A stretch of DNA of 64,000 nt from Eubacteriales bacterium (GTDB lineage: Bacteria; Bacillota; Clostridia; Christensenellales; Aristaeellaceae), in assembly GCA_028693055.1 (NCBI GenBank), contig JAQUWD010000001.1:87222-151221 (forward strand). The letters are read 5' to 3'. Shown here in pieces: positions 26,492 through 35,719 of this stretch. Both the position numbers and the translations under genes were made by a program. The notes under the pieces were generated by a model that was not told the DNA's origin, made no database searches, and was given only the letters and a program-made list of their open reading frames with translations. Numbering within the stretch: the first letter of the stretch is position 1; each line of letters opens with the position of its first letter.

Positions 26492-28561
26492 ATGACGGCG
26501 CGCTGGAAAAGGCTCGGCTTGCTCCTTTGCTTGTGCACCCTTCTCTCCCTTGAAGGCTGCGCTATGCTGAACGTGGAAGGTGAAATCGTTTCCGTCAAAC
26601 CGGCGTTGCAGCTTTTGTCCATGCCCCCTTACGAGGACGTGGAGGCCCAAGCCGAGGAAGCCAAAGAAGCCGCCGCTCCCCTGCGGATCGATCTCTGGCT
26701 GGACGCTTCCCAGCTGATGGGCGGCATTAACGAAAGCCCGGACAGCCTTTACCCCCATACCAGCCGAAAATACCGACAGGGCGGCTTTCATTATCGATTT
26801 GACGGTCAAGTAGGGTGGTACGAGCAGGTATTGCGCACTCTGCTGTCGGTAGCGGGCGAGTCTCAAACCCGGCTGCTGCGCGTCGGCAACGAGCGTCTCC
26901 CTGACAGCTTTTTACAAGGAATGGGGCTATCCTTTGCCGATGCAGAGGAGGCCCGTTCCCTGCGCCGAGATATGCTCACCTACGCTGTCGACCCCATGCC
27001 CGATATTTTTGAAGGCTTTTCCAGCGAGAGCATGGAGGATAGCTTCTACTCCTTAGGCAGCCCACAGGCTAACCAAACCGCGCGTTTTAGCGGCAAAAAC
27101 GCGGAGCTGCTGGAAAACCCCACAAAGCTATCCCTTATGAACGACGCGCTGAACGCCCAGATCGAGGCCTTTGACACAGAAGGGGCGGATTTATCCGCTC
27201 TTAGCGCGGTAGGCGACGATTTAGACAGCCCTCTTCTCTACGCCCTGTCCAACCTCGACCTCTCCCGCCTTTCCGTCATCACCTGTGATCCGGCTACGTT
27301 GCGCAAGCTAAGCGGAAACGCTGCCGACGGCTCCCCTCAGGCCTACCTACAGCAGGTGCTTGAGGAACGGGGAATTTTCGACCGGGGTCTGTCCGTTGGC
27401 CTATATGCATTACAGCTGGACTTTCTGGGGGAGATGACCTCCTTTGGAGCGGCGGATTTCTCCGACCCCCTCATCTGGGGCAGGCTGAATTACAACAGCC
27501 GAAGCAAAAGTCCGGACGCGGCGCTACCCATGCCCCGCATTTTGCTCATGCTGGTGATTGGCGGCGACTCACAGGTTCGCAGCTACACGGATACCCTCAC
27601 CATGCTTTTATCCAACAATATCACCGGGCTTCGCGGCCCGCAGGAGGGACAGCTAAGCTACACCAGAAATGGGCAGACCATTACCCAGCAGCCCTTTTCC
27701 TTTTGGCTAAAGTATACCGAGATCAAGCGCCCCTCCGCTGGCTATTATACGCAGCACACCCAAGGCGCTGCGTTAAGCGTAAGCAATGGCACGGTAACAC
27801 CGGAGGGCGAGCTGTTTACCGCGTCGCTTGCAACGGAGGAAGCCAGCCCAAGCACGCTGACCTTTTCTTGGCCTGCCGCTTCCCTGCCAGACGGTTTGTC
27901 GCTGGATATCAGCAGACTTAGCAATCTGAAAGCTGAGGTCATCGATTCCCTACTACTTTCCGAGGTGGCGGCCAACAGCCCGAATACCATCGTCACCCAG
28001 ACGAGCGGCACTCAATCCATTGCCCTGCGGGACAAGCTGTACCTGTTTAAAAGGCAAACCACCCCCTTTGCCAAGCACCCGGAGCAGAATCCCTTCACGC
28101 TTTCGTCCGTTGCTCTCAGCAACGACGGCGCTGTGCTGGAGGCTACGATTGAGGTGAATCAGGCGCTGCTAAAGCCGGGGTATTACCGCCTTCGCCTATC
28201 GGCGGACAGCGTCGGCGAGCAATTTGAATGGCCTGAGGTAAGCTGGGCGCAGGATGGCGGTAGCAGCCTGAGCACGGTCATTACAAACGAACAAATCAAT
28301 GAATGGGAAAGCTTTTCCGCCGTGCTGACCCGCTATGCCCGCGCCAGCTCCACCATTCCTCGGCAGTTTGACCATGCGTGGGGCGGGTATACCGATAAGG
28401 CTTACAAGGGAACCGTTATCCCGGATTTCCCGCCGGTTTATTTAGCGCCCCATCTATCCGAGCTGCTGTCTCAGCTGCGCACGGCGGCTCGACCCGGAAC
28501 CTCGCCCTATCTGCGATGCGTTTTTGACGTATTCGTAGACGCGCAGGAGCAAGCAAACTGA
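26492..28561 (+). CDS. Large lipoprotein of the tubulin/actin module, possibly vWA-like
   Basis: A 689-residue protein from the ATG after AAAGGGGGGG. The N-terminus MTARWKRLGL is followed by a hydrophobic core and the lipobox LEGC (Cys 23), so it should be anchored outside the membrane. At residues 66-78 RIDLWLDASQLMGG looks like a strand ending in a metal-site DxS loop of von Willebrand A domains, and SRLSVITCDPATL further on could be its third strand. The second Ser of the usual DxSxS is missing, so this is tentative. The rest is beta-rich without family recognition. It is followed 24 bp later by a four-helix membrane protein, then the tubulin-like and Hsp70-like genes. Confidence 0.7.
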   Translation: MTARWKRLGLLLCLCTLLSLEGCAMLNVEGEIVSVKPALQLLSMPPYEDVEAQAEEAKEAAAPLRIDLWLDASQLMGGINESPDSLYPHTSRKYRQGGFHYRFDGQVGWYEQVLRTLLSVAGESQTRLLRVGNERLPDSFLQGMGLSFADAEEARSLRRDMLTYAVDPMPDIFEGFSSESMEDSFYSLGSPQANQTARFSGKNAELLENPTKLSLMNDALNAQIEAFDTEGADLSALSAVGDDLDSPLLYALSNLDLSRLSVITCDPATLRKLSGNAADGSPQAYLQQVLEERGIFDRGLSVGLYALQLDFLGEMTSFGAADFSDPLIWGRLNYNSRSKSPDAALPMPRILLMLVIGGDSQVRSYTDTLTMLLSNNITGLRGPQEGQLSYTRNGQTITQQPFSFWLKYTEIKRPSAGYYTQHTQGAALSVSNGTVTPEGELFTASLATEEASPSTLTFSWPAASLPDGLSLDISRLSNLKAEVIDSLLLSEVAANSPNTIVTQTSGTQSIALRDKLYLFKRQTTPFAKHPEQNPFTLSSVALSNDGAVLEATIEVNQALLKPGYYRLRLSADSVGEQFEWPEVSWAQDGGSSLSTVITNEQINEWESFSAVLTRYARASSTIPRQFDHAWGGYTDKAYKGTVIPDFPPVYLAPHLSELLSQLRTAARPGTSPYLRCVFDVFVDAQEQAN

Positions 28562-28585
28562 TTGATCCGTTAGGAGGCTGACGCC

Positions 28586-29233
28586 ATGTCGTCCCTTTCC
28601 CCCGTAGCCCGTCCAAAACGACGCGTGCGCGTCCACTTTTCCAACCGGACAAAGGTTCTGCTGTGTTACCTCCTTAGCTTTGCATTGCCGCCTCTATGGC
28701 TGTTCTTAGGCATAACGCTGGTTTACCCCTATCAGCTGACAGGCAGCGCCCCCACCATTGCCCGGAATATGGGAGACGCGTTTCCCTTTCTGAAAAGCAG
28801 TCTGCTGACTGCCGCGCGCTTGGCGGCGGCTCCCGAGGCTGGAAGCCCGGCAGAATGGGCGGCGGCGCTGGAAGCACGGGACGGACAATGGATCGTCTTT
28901 CTGGCGGCGGCGCTAGGGCTGGCATGGGCGGTAACGTTGCTGCTTCAATTGGTTTGGCGGTTCAGCCACAGCCGAGCCTTAGACGCTGCTAAAAACACCC
29001 GGCTGGCCATTGCCCATTATCGCTGGACGCTGCTGCTTATTGTGCTATGTAATCTGGCCGTGGCGGCGGCCCTATGGCTGTTGGGGGTACGCTTTGTCGA
29101 GGGGCGCGGGCTGTGGGACTATCTGGTCTATTTCGGCGCTTATCCCATCAATGTGTTGGCAGCCATCCTTTGCTTCCGACTGGCCGCGCCGCCGGTTTTA
29201 AGCGGCCGACACGGCTTTTTTAAACGGCTCTAG
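28586..29233 (+). CDS. Four-helix membrane protein of the tubulin/actin module
   Basis: A 215-residue protein. A basic N-terminus (RPKRRVRVHFSNRTK) precedes four hydrophobic segments at about residues 27-47, 108-128, 147-170 and 180-200, with an extracellular loop of ~60 residues between the first two. The family is not recognised. It sits between the lipoprotein and the tubulin-like cytoplasmic protein, with AGGAGG before its ATG, so it may link the two sides of the membrane. Confidence 0.7.
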   Translation: MSSLSPVARPKRRVRVHFSNRTKVLLCYLLSFALPPLWLFLGITLVYPYQLTGSAPTIARNMGDAFPFLKSSLLTAARLAAAPEAGSPAEWAAALEARDGQWIVFLAAALGLAWAVTLLLQLVWRFSHSRALDAAKNTRLAIAHYRWTLLLIVLCNLAVAAALWLLGVRFVEGRGLWDYLVYFGAYPINVLAAILCFRLAAPPVLSGRHGFFKRL

Positions 29234-29257
29234 GACCAACGGAAAGGAGGACAACGC

Positions 29258-30898
29258 ATGGGTTGCTACGCTTTGGCTATCGGCGGTACCGGCAATAAAA
29301 TATTGGAAGGCATGGTTTACTTAGCCGCCATCGACGGCTTTTATACCGTCCAAAACGGGATCAGCAGGCCCATTCCTGAAATCCGCATGCTTTCCGTGGA
29401 TGTGGACAGCGCCTGCGGCAACACCACACGCGCCAAACGCGCCTCCGAATACTACGAGGAGCTTCGCTCCGCCTACGGGACGTTTCCTCATCCCCACTGC
29501 GGCTTTCATACGGCTCTTACCGTCCGTCGCTGGAACATGAACCTGTCCAAGCGCGCCATGTCCGTGGATAAAATGGTGGAAAACCACCGGCAGGATCAGG
29601 TATTAAGCAATGCGCTTTACAGCAAAACCGAATCCGCACTGGAATACAGCGAGGGCTTTCGCGGCCATCCCGATCTGGGCGTGCTTTTTTTTGCCGACCT
29701 GCTCAACGGTCTGGATTCTCTTCGGCAAATGGGGCAGCCGGATGAGATGAACGAGCTGCTGGATCAAATTGCGCTGGAGCTCAGCCAAGGGGAAACCGTA
29801 AAGGTGTTTCTCTGCGGCAGTATTTTCGGCGGCACAGGCGCGTCCGGCATTCCCGCCATTGCCAAATTTCTGCGCCAGCGCTTTCCCGATTCGGGCTTTG
29901 AGCTGGGCGCAATGCTTATGCTACCTTACTATCAGGTGCCTCCTGCCCAGCGCGACGAGGAAGCGGAAATCGTTGTGAAAAGCTCCGCCTTTCTGGACAA
30001 GGCGCGTACCGCCCTGCAATACTACGGCATGGAGGGTATGATTCGCGACCATGAAAAGGATGAGAACGGCGTGTTTGACGCGCTGTACCTGCTGGGGCTT
30101 CCCCCGGAGAGCTTCGTTACCACCAGCATCTACTCCACAGGCTCGCAAAGCCAAGAAAACGACGCGCACATGATGGAGTGGCTAGCCTGCCGCTGCGCCG
30201 CCGCCTTCTTCCGCACAGGCTTTCGCGGTGCGGAGGAGCACAACATCGACTGCTACTATTATCAATGGCACACACGGCAATTTTGCTGGGAGAGCTTTGA
30301 CAGCGAAGCCAGACGCTATCGGCTGGGCTATGGCAACCTGCTCAAGGCCTCGGCGCTGTTCTTCGCGGAATGCTACCCTACGCTGCTGCGCTGTACGACT
30401 AGCGGCAGCAAGGCGGCGCGAAGGGTGGGTTATTGCGCCCCATATTTTTCACGGCTAAGCCGCCAAGGCGGCGGGGAACAAGCCAAAATGGAACGTCTGC
30501 TCCGCTCCCTGTACCATTTTTTAGCCTTCTACTGCAACTGGATGATTCAAGTTCTGCGCACCCTTCCCCCGGACATGTGCCAAAACAAAGCCGAGGAAGC
30601 CGCGCTGCCGGACAACGCGCTGTTGGACGCGTCGCTGATGAATCAGCTTTATCTTTTGCTCAAGCAATACGGCTTAAAGCCGGAGGAGCGAGACCTATCC
30701 GTTTATCGCCGAGCCTGCGCCGCGCTGCAAAAGGAGCTGGACAAGCTGGTGATCAGCCGGGTGCCTGACCGCTATCCGACAGGGAAGGTCATCGCCGGTC
30801 TGGGCGGCGGGATCTGCTACGGACAGGGCGCTGAAAACGCCCTATGCTCTTTTTTCAGCGTTCTGTTAAGCGCCGTGGGAGAGGAGGAAATGCTATGA
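29258..30898 (+). CDS. Tubulin/FtsZ-like GTPase-fold protein
   Basis: A 546-residue cytoplasmic protein. MGCYALAIGGTGNKILE (residues 1-17) matches the first nucleotide loop of the tubulin/FtsZ fold, and FGGTGASGIPAIAKFL (GGTGASG at 191-197) is the tubulin signature loop (FtsZ GGGTGTG). NIDCYYYQW near residue 330 could correspond to the catalytic T7 loop but is uncertain. It is longer than FtsZ (~350-400) and lacks the FtsZ C-terminal peptide, fitting the divergent 'tubulin-like domain' families rather than cell-division FtsZ. Its stop overlaps the next start (ATGA), coupling it to the Hsp70/actin-like protein. Confidence 0.82.
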   Translation: MGCYALAIGGTGNKILEGMVYLAAIDGFYTVQNGISRPIPEIRMLSVDVDSACGNTTRAKRASEYYEELRSAYGTFPHPHCGFHTALTVRRWNMNLSKRAMSVDKMVENHRQDQVLSNALYSKTESALEYSEGFRGHPDLGVLFFADLLNGLDSLRQMGQPDEMNELLDQIALELSQGETVKVFLCGSIFGGTGASGIPAIAKFLRQRFPDSGFELGAMLMLPYYQVPPAQRDEEAEIVVKSSAFLDKARTALQYYGMEGMIRDHEKDENGVFDALYLLGLPPESFVTTSIYSTGSQSQENDAHMMEWLACRCAAAFFRTGFRGAEEHNIDCYYYQWHTRQFCWESFDSEARRYRLGYGNLLKASALFFAECYPTLLRCTTSGSKAARRVGYCAPYFSRLSRQGGGEQAKMERLLRSLYHFLAFYCNWMIQVLRTLPPDMCQNKAEEAALPDNALLDASLMNQLYLLLKQYGLKPEERDLSVYRRACAALQKELDKLVISRVPDRYPTGKVIAGLGGGICYGQGAENALCSFFSVLLSAVGEEEML

Positions 30899-33800
30899 AC
30901 GATCCCAAAAAGGCGCTAGACGAAAATACCCCCTATGTAACGCTGCTGCCCCCCATGGACGAGGGCTTCCATATCGGTTATCAGGCGAACCCCGGCATTT
31001 GCTGCGACGGCAGCCAAAAGCCGCGAGAATGGCTGGAAAATATGGCGAAGTATCTGCATGCTCAGGGCGAGGACGTGGGGTATTCCATACCCGATGTGCT
31101 AGCCAGCGAGCAGCAGCTGCGCCGCCTATCCCGGCTACCCCGGGAGACAGCAATGAAGCATCAGGAAATGCTGGATTATCGCGGCGTGCTGGTACTGCTG
31201 TTGCTTTGGGACACCCTTGCGAAAAGGCCCAAGGAAACCGTGCTTGGCATAGAAAGGGTAGGAACGGCAGAGACCGGCTTTACGCGCGCGGTCATCGCCG
31301 CTTTGCCCCCCAGCCGTACCAAGGACGGGCTAACCATCGTGACCTTAGCCGCGCCAGAGGGGGAAAAGCCGGACGCAGTGCCGCTTTGCCTGCTTTCCCG
31401 CGCCATGGTGCTTTCTCCCGCCGCCAACATGAGCGATTTAAGCGGGCTTTTACCGCCCAGCGTGAAATGGTACCATGACAAACGCTTTCACGACCCCTGC
31501 GCCTATCTGAGCGAAGAGCAGCGGACGATTCTGCTTCTACGGCTGCGCTTTTTACAAGCCATGAATGAAAACCCGTCGCTGCATAGCCCGCTATACTCCC
31601 CGGACGCACAGTTGCGCGCTCTTTTGCAGCAGCTCATCGACGACGTGCTGGCCCAGCGGGAGGAATGGCGAAATCGTCTGCTGCAAGGGGACCGGGCAGC
31701 GGAGCAGGAGCTGCGCACCCGTATTTTGCTGGTGTATGGCGCGGCCTTGCGCAAGGAGCCTATGGCGTTGACGGAACGAATCGCTCGGATGGACAGCAAA
31801 GCCATGGCGGAAAATTTTCTGCTAAAGCATTTTCTTCCCAGCGATTTCGGTGATTCCAACCAATGGAACGCAGGAGCGATCGGTGGGGAGAACGGCGCGG
31901 GAGCGCTGTTTGCAGGACCGTCCGTAAGACCGCCGTCCGCAGGACCGTCCGCAGGACCGTCCGTAAGACCGCCGTCCGCAGGATCGCCGTCCGCAGGATC
32001 GCCGTCCGCAGGATCGCCGTCCGCAGGACCGTCCGCAGGATCGCCCGTAGGACCAGGAGCCATTTTTTGGCTGAGGAATACGGCGATTGCCCGACGGTCG
32101 GACGCCTTTTTACTGGAGCCCACCGGCGCGGAGGGCGAAGGCGAGGTTGTTGCCCACGAAGCCCGAGAGATTGCCTTGCTGGATCGCTATGATGAGGAAT
32201 GGCGAAAGGGAATCGCCGGCATACTGAATCAGCTGCTAAAGGATACCGAAAACAGAACGCGAATTCACCCCTTAATGCGAACCTTGCTGGCGCGGTGGAA
32301 GACGGAGTACGACGCAACGCCGACCCGAGGAGAAAAGGCGCTGGAATTGCACTTTCCCGACGATACAGCCAGCCCTACCCTCCTGCCGCTGGTCATGGAG
32401 CTGCTGGGCGAGGAAGCGGCGGCCTGTGCCCGTAAGCCCTTCTCCGACTGCTTAACGCTGATTGAGGGCGGCGACGCTTCCCTGCTGGGAGGAAGCCTTG
32501 ATAAAAGCGACTGCGTGGTGGAAGGAACGTCGGGAAACCATGTCATCCGTTACCTGCCTCCGCTGTCGCTGGAGATGGTTGGTTGGCTGCAAAAGCAGGG
32601 GGAGCGCGGCGACCCCTGCGCACCGACGCTAAACGGCATGCGCTGCCGCCTTTCGACGGACGGTCAGAGGCTGGAGGCCCGCTTTTCTTTGATCTGTCGA
32701 CTGAATACAGAGGATGGCTCCATCCCCGGCAGCGTGCTGTTTGTTCGGGAATATGCCCTTCGGCAAAGCCCGGAGGATGGCGGCGCGTTTGTGCTGCCTG
32801 CCGCCGCTTTGCCCAGCGTAACGGTTTGGCCCAACGTCCGGCTGTCGGCACAGCGCTGGCGGCAGTACTATGTGCACGCCCATCATCCGGATGCTTTCGA
32901 TGTGCTAGCCCTCACGGACAGCGGCTGGGTTCAGGGCGAGCTGCACAGCGCCGAGGGAGAAATAGCCCGCAGGCAGGAACGTCGACGCAGCTGGCGCACA
33001 GCCTGCGTCAGCCGTTTCCCCGCCTTTGTGGGTCTGCGCCGGGGAAAGCTCTGCCTTGGCGCGCTGATTAACGATCAACCCATGCGTCTGCTGCGCCATG
33101 AGGAGCCCGCCGTCATCGGCTTGGACTTCGGCAGCATTTCCACCACCGTTATGCTGCGCCAAGGGGAAAAGGTACAAGCAGCCTCCTTGCCGGAGGGGCT
33201 TCATAATACGCTGCTCTGCCCCGACAGTAGCAGCGACGAGGCGCTTGGGGAGGAGCTGATTCCCAAAACGGCGCTGACGGCGGAGCAGCGTTTCTTCTAT
33301 AGCGTGCTGGATTTGTTTACAGACGACCCGGAGCAATGGCGGCAGCCCCTGCTGGACGGTCACATTTATTATCCGACTGGGGAAAGCGCCCTTACGCGAA
33401 AAAATGAGGGAACCTTATATTACGATCTCAAATGGAGCGAAGAGGAGTATGTGCTGCGCAGTCTGCGGCTGTTCCTAAAGCAGGTCATGCTGCAAGCCTC
33501 TTTAGCGGCGCGGTTGGCAGGCTCGGATAGCGTTAGCTGGCGGATCAGCATGCCCGGCGCAATGCCCCTCCACCGCCGACAGGCTTATTTGGATATGATG
33601 CGCGGGCTGTGCCGCGAGGTGGGGGAGGAATGTGGACTGCCCCTCAACAAAAACTGTCCCCCCGTGCTGTACGCAGCGGAGGATCAGGCGGACGGCTTGT
33701 ATTTCCGCTTCCGCAACGAGGTCAACGCCCGGGGCGGGTATCTGAACCTAGATTTGGGCGGGAGCACGGCGGATATCAGCCTGTGGCTTAACGGCGCTGC

Positions 33801-34686
33801 CCACGCCACAGCGGAATGCTCGCTGCTGCTGGGCTGCCGCAAAATCCTGTTTGCTTCCGTTATCAACGGCCATATTGACGCGTTTGAAAAGGATTTCGCC
33901 TCCGGCTCCACCCCTGTAGCGCTGGCAGCCCAAGAGCTGGTTCGGGCTTTACGGCAAAGCGACTGTAGCCTTCGAGTGCAGCAAAAGGCCATGCTCATGA
34001 TGGATGATTTCTTTGCCACCTTTGCTACCGAAACCAAAGAGATCATGTCAAAAAGACGCGCACAGGGGCAGCTCTCCTATGTGGAGGCACTGCTTACCTT
34101 CAATATTGGCTATCTGTTCTATCTCTGCGGGGTATTGCTCAACCGCGTCTGGCAGGAGGAAGAGCTGCGCGCCTTGCTGCCAAAACGGATGGAGCTGTGC
34201 ATCGCGGGCAACGGCGGACAGTTTTTGAAGATTTTCGACCGGGAGCAGCTAAACGCGCTATGCCAAATCGCCTTAAGCGCCCTGCCGCCGGAGCATCCCG
34301 TAAAGACGCTGGCTCCCGTACAGAGCGCCAACCCCAAGGAAGAGGTGGCGTTGGGACTATTATATGACGAAGGCGAGCTGCAAAGCGCCATTCAAGCGAC
34401 CCAGCGCTGGAACGGAACCATGCCGGACGAAGGCGAGCAGCCTGCCGAACCAAACCCGCTGACCGCATATCTGTACGGCTTTTGCCGCGCCTTCCCCCAA
34501 GCGGCCGAGATGCTGCTAGGCAGCGTGTGCGATACCGACCCGACCAACGGCGCGCCCAGACTAAGCCCAACCGCCCAGCTGGAGCTTAGAACCATAGCAG
34601 AAAACGAAAACGGTAAAACCCCGGAGGATGATTTCGCCACCTACACGCGCTGCTTTGCGGGGCTGAAGAGACTATGGAAAATCTGA
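30895..34686 (+). CDS. Giant protein with a C-terminal Hsp70/actin-type ATPase domain
   Basis: A 1263-residue protein with no signal peptide. Residues 1-335 form an unassigned N-terminal region, 340-384 a Pro/Ser/Gly/Ala repeat linker, 390-735 another unassigned region. From ~740 there is an ASKHA-type ATPase: phosphate-1 motif VIGLDFGSISTT (D744), phosphate-2 motif LNLDLGGSTADIS (D953) and adenosine motif CIAGNGGQFLKIF (1102-1114). The start ATG overlaps the stop of the tubulin-like gene by four bases. A protein that pairs an actin-fold ATPase with a co-translated tubulin-fold partner suggests a combined cytoskeletal or membrane-remodelling machine. I could not place it in a named family. 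Confidence 0.78.
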   Translation: MNDPKKALDENTPYVTLLPPMDEGFHIGYQANPGICCDGSQKPREWLENMAKYLHAQGEDVGYSIPDVLASEQQLRRLSRLPRETAMKHQEMLDYRGVLVLLLLWDTLAKRPKETVLGIERVGTAETGFTRAVIAALPPSRTKDGLTIVTLAAPEGEKPDAVPLCLLSRAMVLSPAANMSDLSGLLPPSVKWYHDKRFHDPCAYLSEEQRTILLLRLRFLQAMNENPSLHSPLYSPDAQLRALLQQLIDDVLAQREEWRNRLLQGDRAAEQELRTRILLVYGAALRKEPMALTERIARMDSKAMAENFLLKHFLPSDFGDSNQWNAGAIGGENGAGALFAGPSVRPPSAGPSAGPSVRPPSAGSPSAGSPSAGSPSAGPSAGSPVGPGAIFWLRNTAIARRSDAFLLEPTGAEGEGEVVAHEAREIALLDRYDEEWRKGIAGILNQLLKDTENRTRIHPLMRTLLARWKTEYDATPTRGEKALELHFPDDTASPTLLPLVMELLGEEAAACARKPFSDCLTLIEGGDASLLGGSLDKSDCVVEGTSGNHVIRYLPPLSLEMVGWLQKQGERGDPCAPTLNGMRCRLSTDGQRLEARFSLICRLNTEDGSIPGSVLFVREYALRQSPEDGGAFVLPAAALPSVTVWPNVRLSAQRWRQYYVHAHHPDAFDVLALTDSGWVQGELHSAEGEIARRQERRRSWRTACVSRFPAFVGLRRGKLCLGALINDQPMRLLRHEEPAVIGLDFGSISTTVMLRQGEKVQAASLPEGLHNTLLCPDSSSDEALGEELIPKTALTAEQRFFYSVLDLFTDDPEQWRQPLLDGHIYYPTGESALTRKNEGTLYYDLKWSEEEYVLRSLRLFLKQVMLQASLAARLAGSDSVSWRISMPGAMPLHRRQAYLDMMRGLCREVGEECGLPLNKNCPPVLYAAEDQADGLYFRFRNEVNARGGYLNLDLGGSTADISLWLNGAAHATAECSLLLGCRKILFASVINGHIDAFEKDFASGSTPVALAAQELVRALRQSDCSLRVQQKAMLMMDDFFATFATETKEIMSKRRAQGQLSYVEALLTFNIGYLFYLCGVLLNRVWQEEELRALLPKRMELCIAGNGGQFLKIFDREQLNALCQIALSALPPEHPVKTLAPVQSANPKEEVALGLLYDEGELQSAIQATQRWNGTMPDEGEQPAEPNPLTAYLYGFCRAFPQAAEMLLGSVCDTDPTNGAPRLSPTAQLELRTIAENENGKTPEDDFATYTRCFAGLKRLWKI
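31912..32046 (+). repeat. In-frame minisatellite coding a Pro/Ser/Ala/Gly linker
   Basis: Ten consecutive units of 12 or 15 bp (GCAGGACCGTCC, GCAGGATCGCCGTCC, GTAAGACCGCCGTCC) encode AGPS, AGSPS and VRPPS. All units are multiples of three, so gain or loss of units changes only linker length. Confidence 0.9.
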
Positions 34687-34703
34687 TAAATACAGGAGAG
34701 CCT

Positions 34704-35693
34704 ATGCTTATGACGCCATTGGTCAGCATCTGCACCACCACCTATAACCACGAAAAGTATCTGGAAAAGGCGCTGGAAAGCTTCCTGAAGCAGAAAACCA
34801 GCTTTCCCTTTGAAATATTGATTCATGACGACCATTCCTCGGACGGAACCGTAGAAATCATTCAGCGGTACGCGGCCCGGTACCCGGAAATCGTGAAGCC
34901 GCTGTACGAGGAGGTCAACCAATACTCCCAGAACGTTCCCATCAACGAAACCTTCAACTTTCCCCGGGCGCAGGGCAAGTATATCGCGCTGTGCGAGGGG
35001 GATGACTATTGGACGGACGAGGGCAAGCTGCAAGCGCAGGCGGATTATATGGAAGCCCACCCTGACTGTACCTTCTGCTTTACCAACGGGATAATTGAGG
35101 ATCAGACCGGGGCGAGACAGCCCCGGGAATTCATCCCCTACCGGGAGGAGGAACGCACCCATTACTATGCCGCCGATCACCGCTACGAGCTGGGTGAAAT
35201 GTGCGAGCTGAACTTTGTGCCTACCGCCACCTTCTTCTTCCCTCGGGCGGTACTGATGGGAATGCCGAGCTGCTTTGGAGATAAAATGTGCCAGCACGGA
35301 GATTTAAAAATGCGGCTCTTCTTCACCGCCGCCGGATACGGCATGTATCTTCACCGCTTTACCTGCGTATACCGGGAAAACGTAGCCGGCAGCGCTTTTC
35401 AGGTATGGACAAAGGAAAGTGCGGCGCTGACCGCCCGCCGTGCCGCCACCGTGACGGAAATGCTGCGGGACGTGGACGAGTATAGCCGTCACCGCTATAC
35501 ACCCCAGGTGCGCAAGCTAATGGATCGCTATTTATACGTGGAGCTGTGGAATACAGACCAAGCGGCGCCGCTGAAAAATCCCGATCTGCAAAGAGCGTAT
35601 CGGCAGCTTACCGCTACCCAAAAGCTGAAATACCATTTGAAGCGACTTCTGCCCCGAAGGTTCGTCGACGGGCTGAAGCGCATCGTACACTGA
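34704..35693 (+). CDS. Glycosyltransferase family 2
   Basis: A 329-residue enzyme started at ATG (MLMTPLVSICTTTYNHEKYL) with CAGGAGAG upstream. GT-A features are IHDDHSSDGTVEIIQRYA and the metal-binding LCEGDDYWTDEGKLQAQADY. The C-terminal basic region (QKLKYHLKRLLPRRFVDGLK) may bind membranes. It lies 17 bp after the Hsp70-like gene and is probably part of the same transcript. Its acceptor is unknown. Confidence 0.9.
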   Translation: MLMTPLVSICTTTYNHEKYLEKALESFLKQKTSFPFEILIHDDHSSDGTVEIIQRYAARYPEIVKPLYEEVNQYSQNVPINETFNFPRAQGKYIALCEGDDYWTDEGKLQAQADYMEAHPDCTFCFTNGIIEDQTGARQPREFIPYREEERTHYYAADHRYELGEMCELNFVPTATFFFPRAVLMGMPSCFGDKMCQHGDLKMRLFFTAAGYGMYLHRFTCVYRENVAGSAFQVWTKESAALTARRAATVTEMLRDVDEYSRHRYTPQVRKLMDRYLYVELWNTDQAAPLKNPDLQRAYRQLTATQKLKYHLKRLLPRRFVDGLKRIVH

Positions 35694-35719
35694 TCTGAGC
35701 TTTGGAAGGAGGCGCAGCC

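Noticed and set aside
29258..30898. Cell-division FtsZ
   Set aside because: Length, spacing of the motifs, lack of the C-terminal peptide and absence of division-cluster neighbours argue against it.
31912..32046. Possible CRISPR array
   Set aside because: Units are 12-15 bp with no spacers, in frame inside a long coding sequence, and no cas genes are present.
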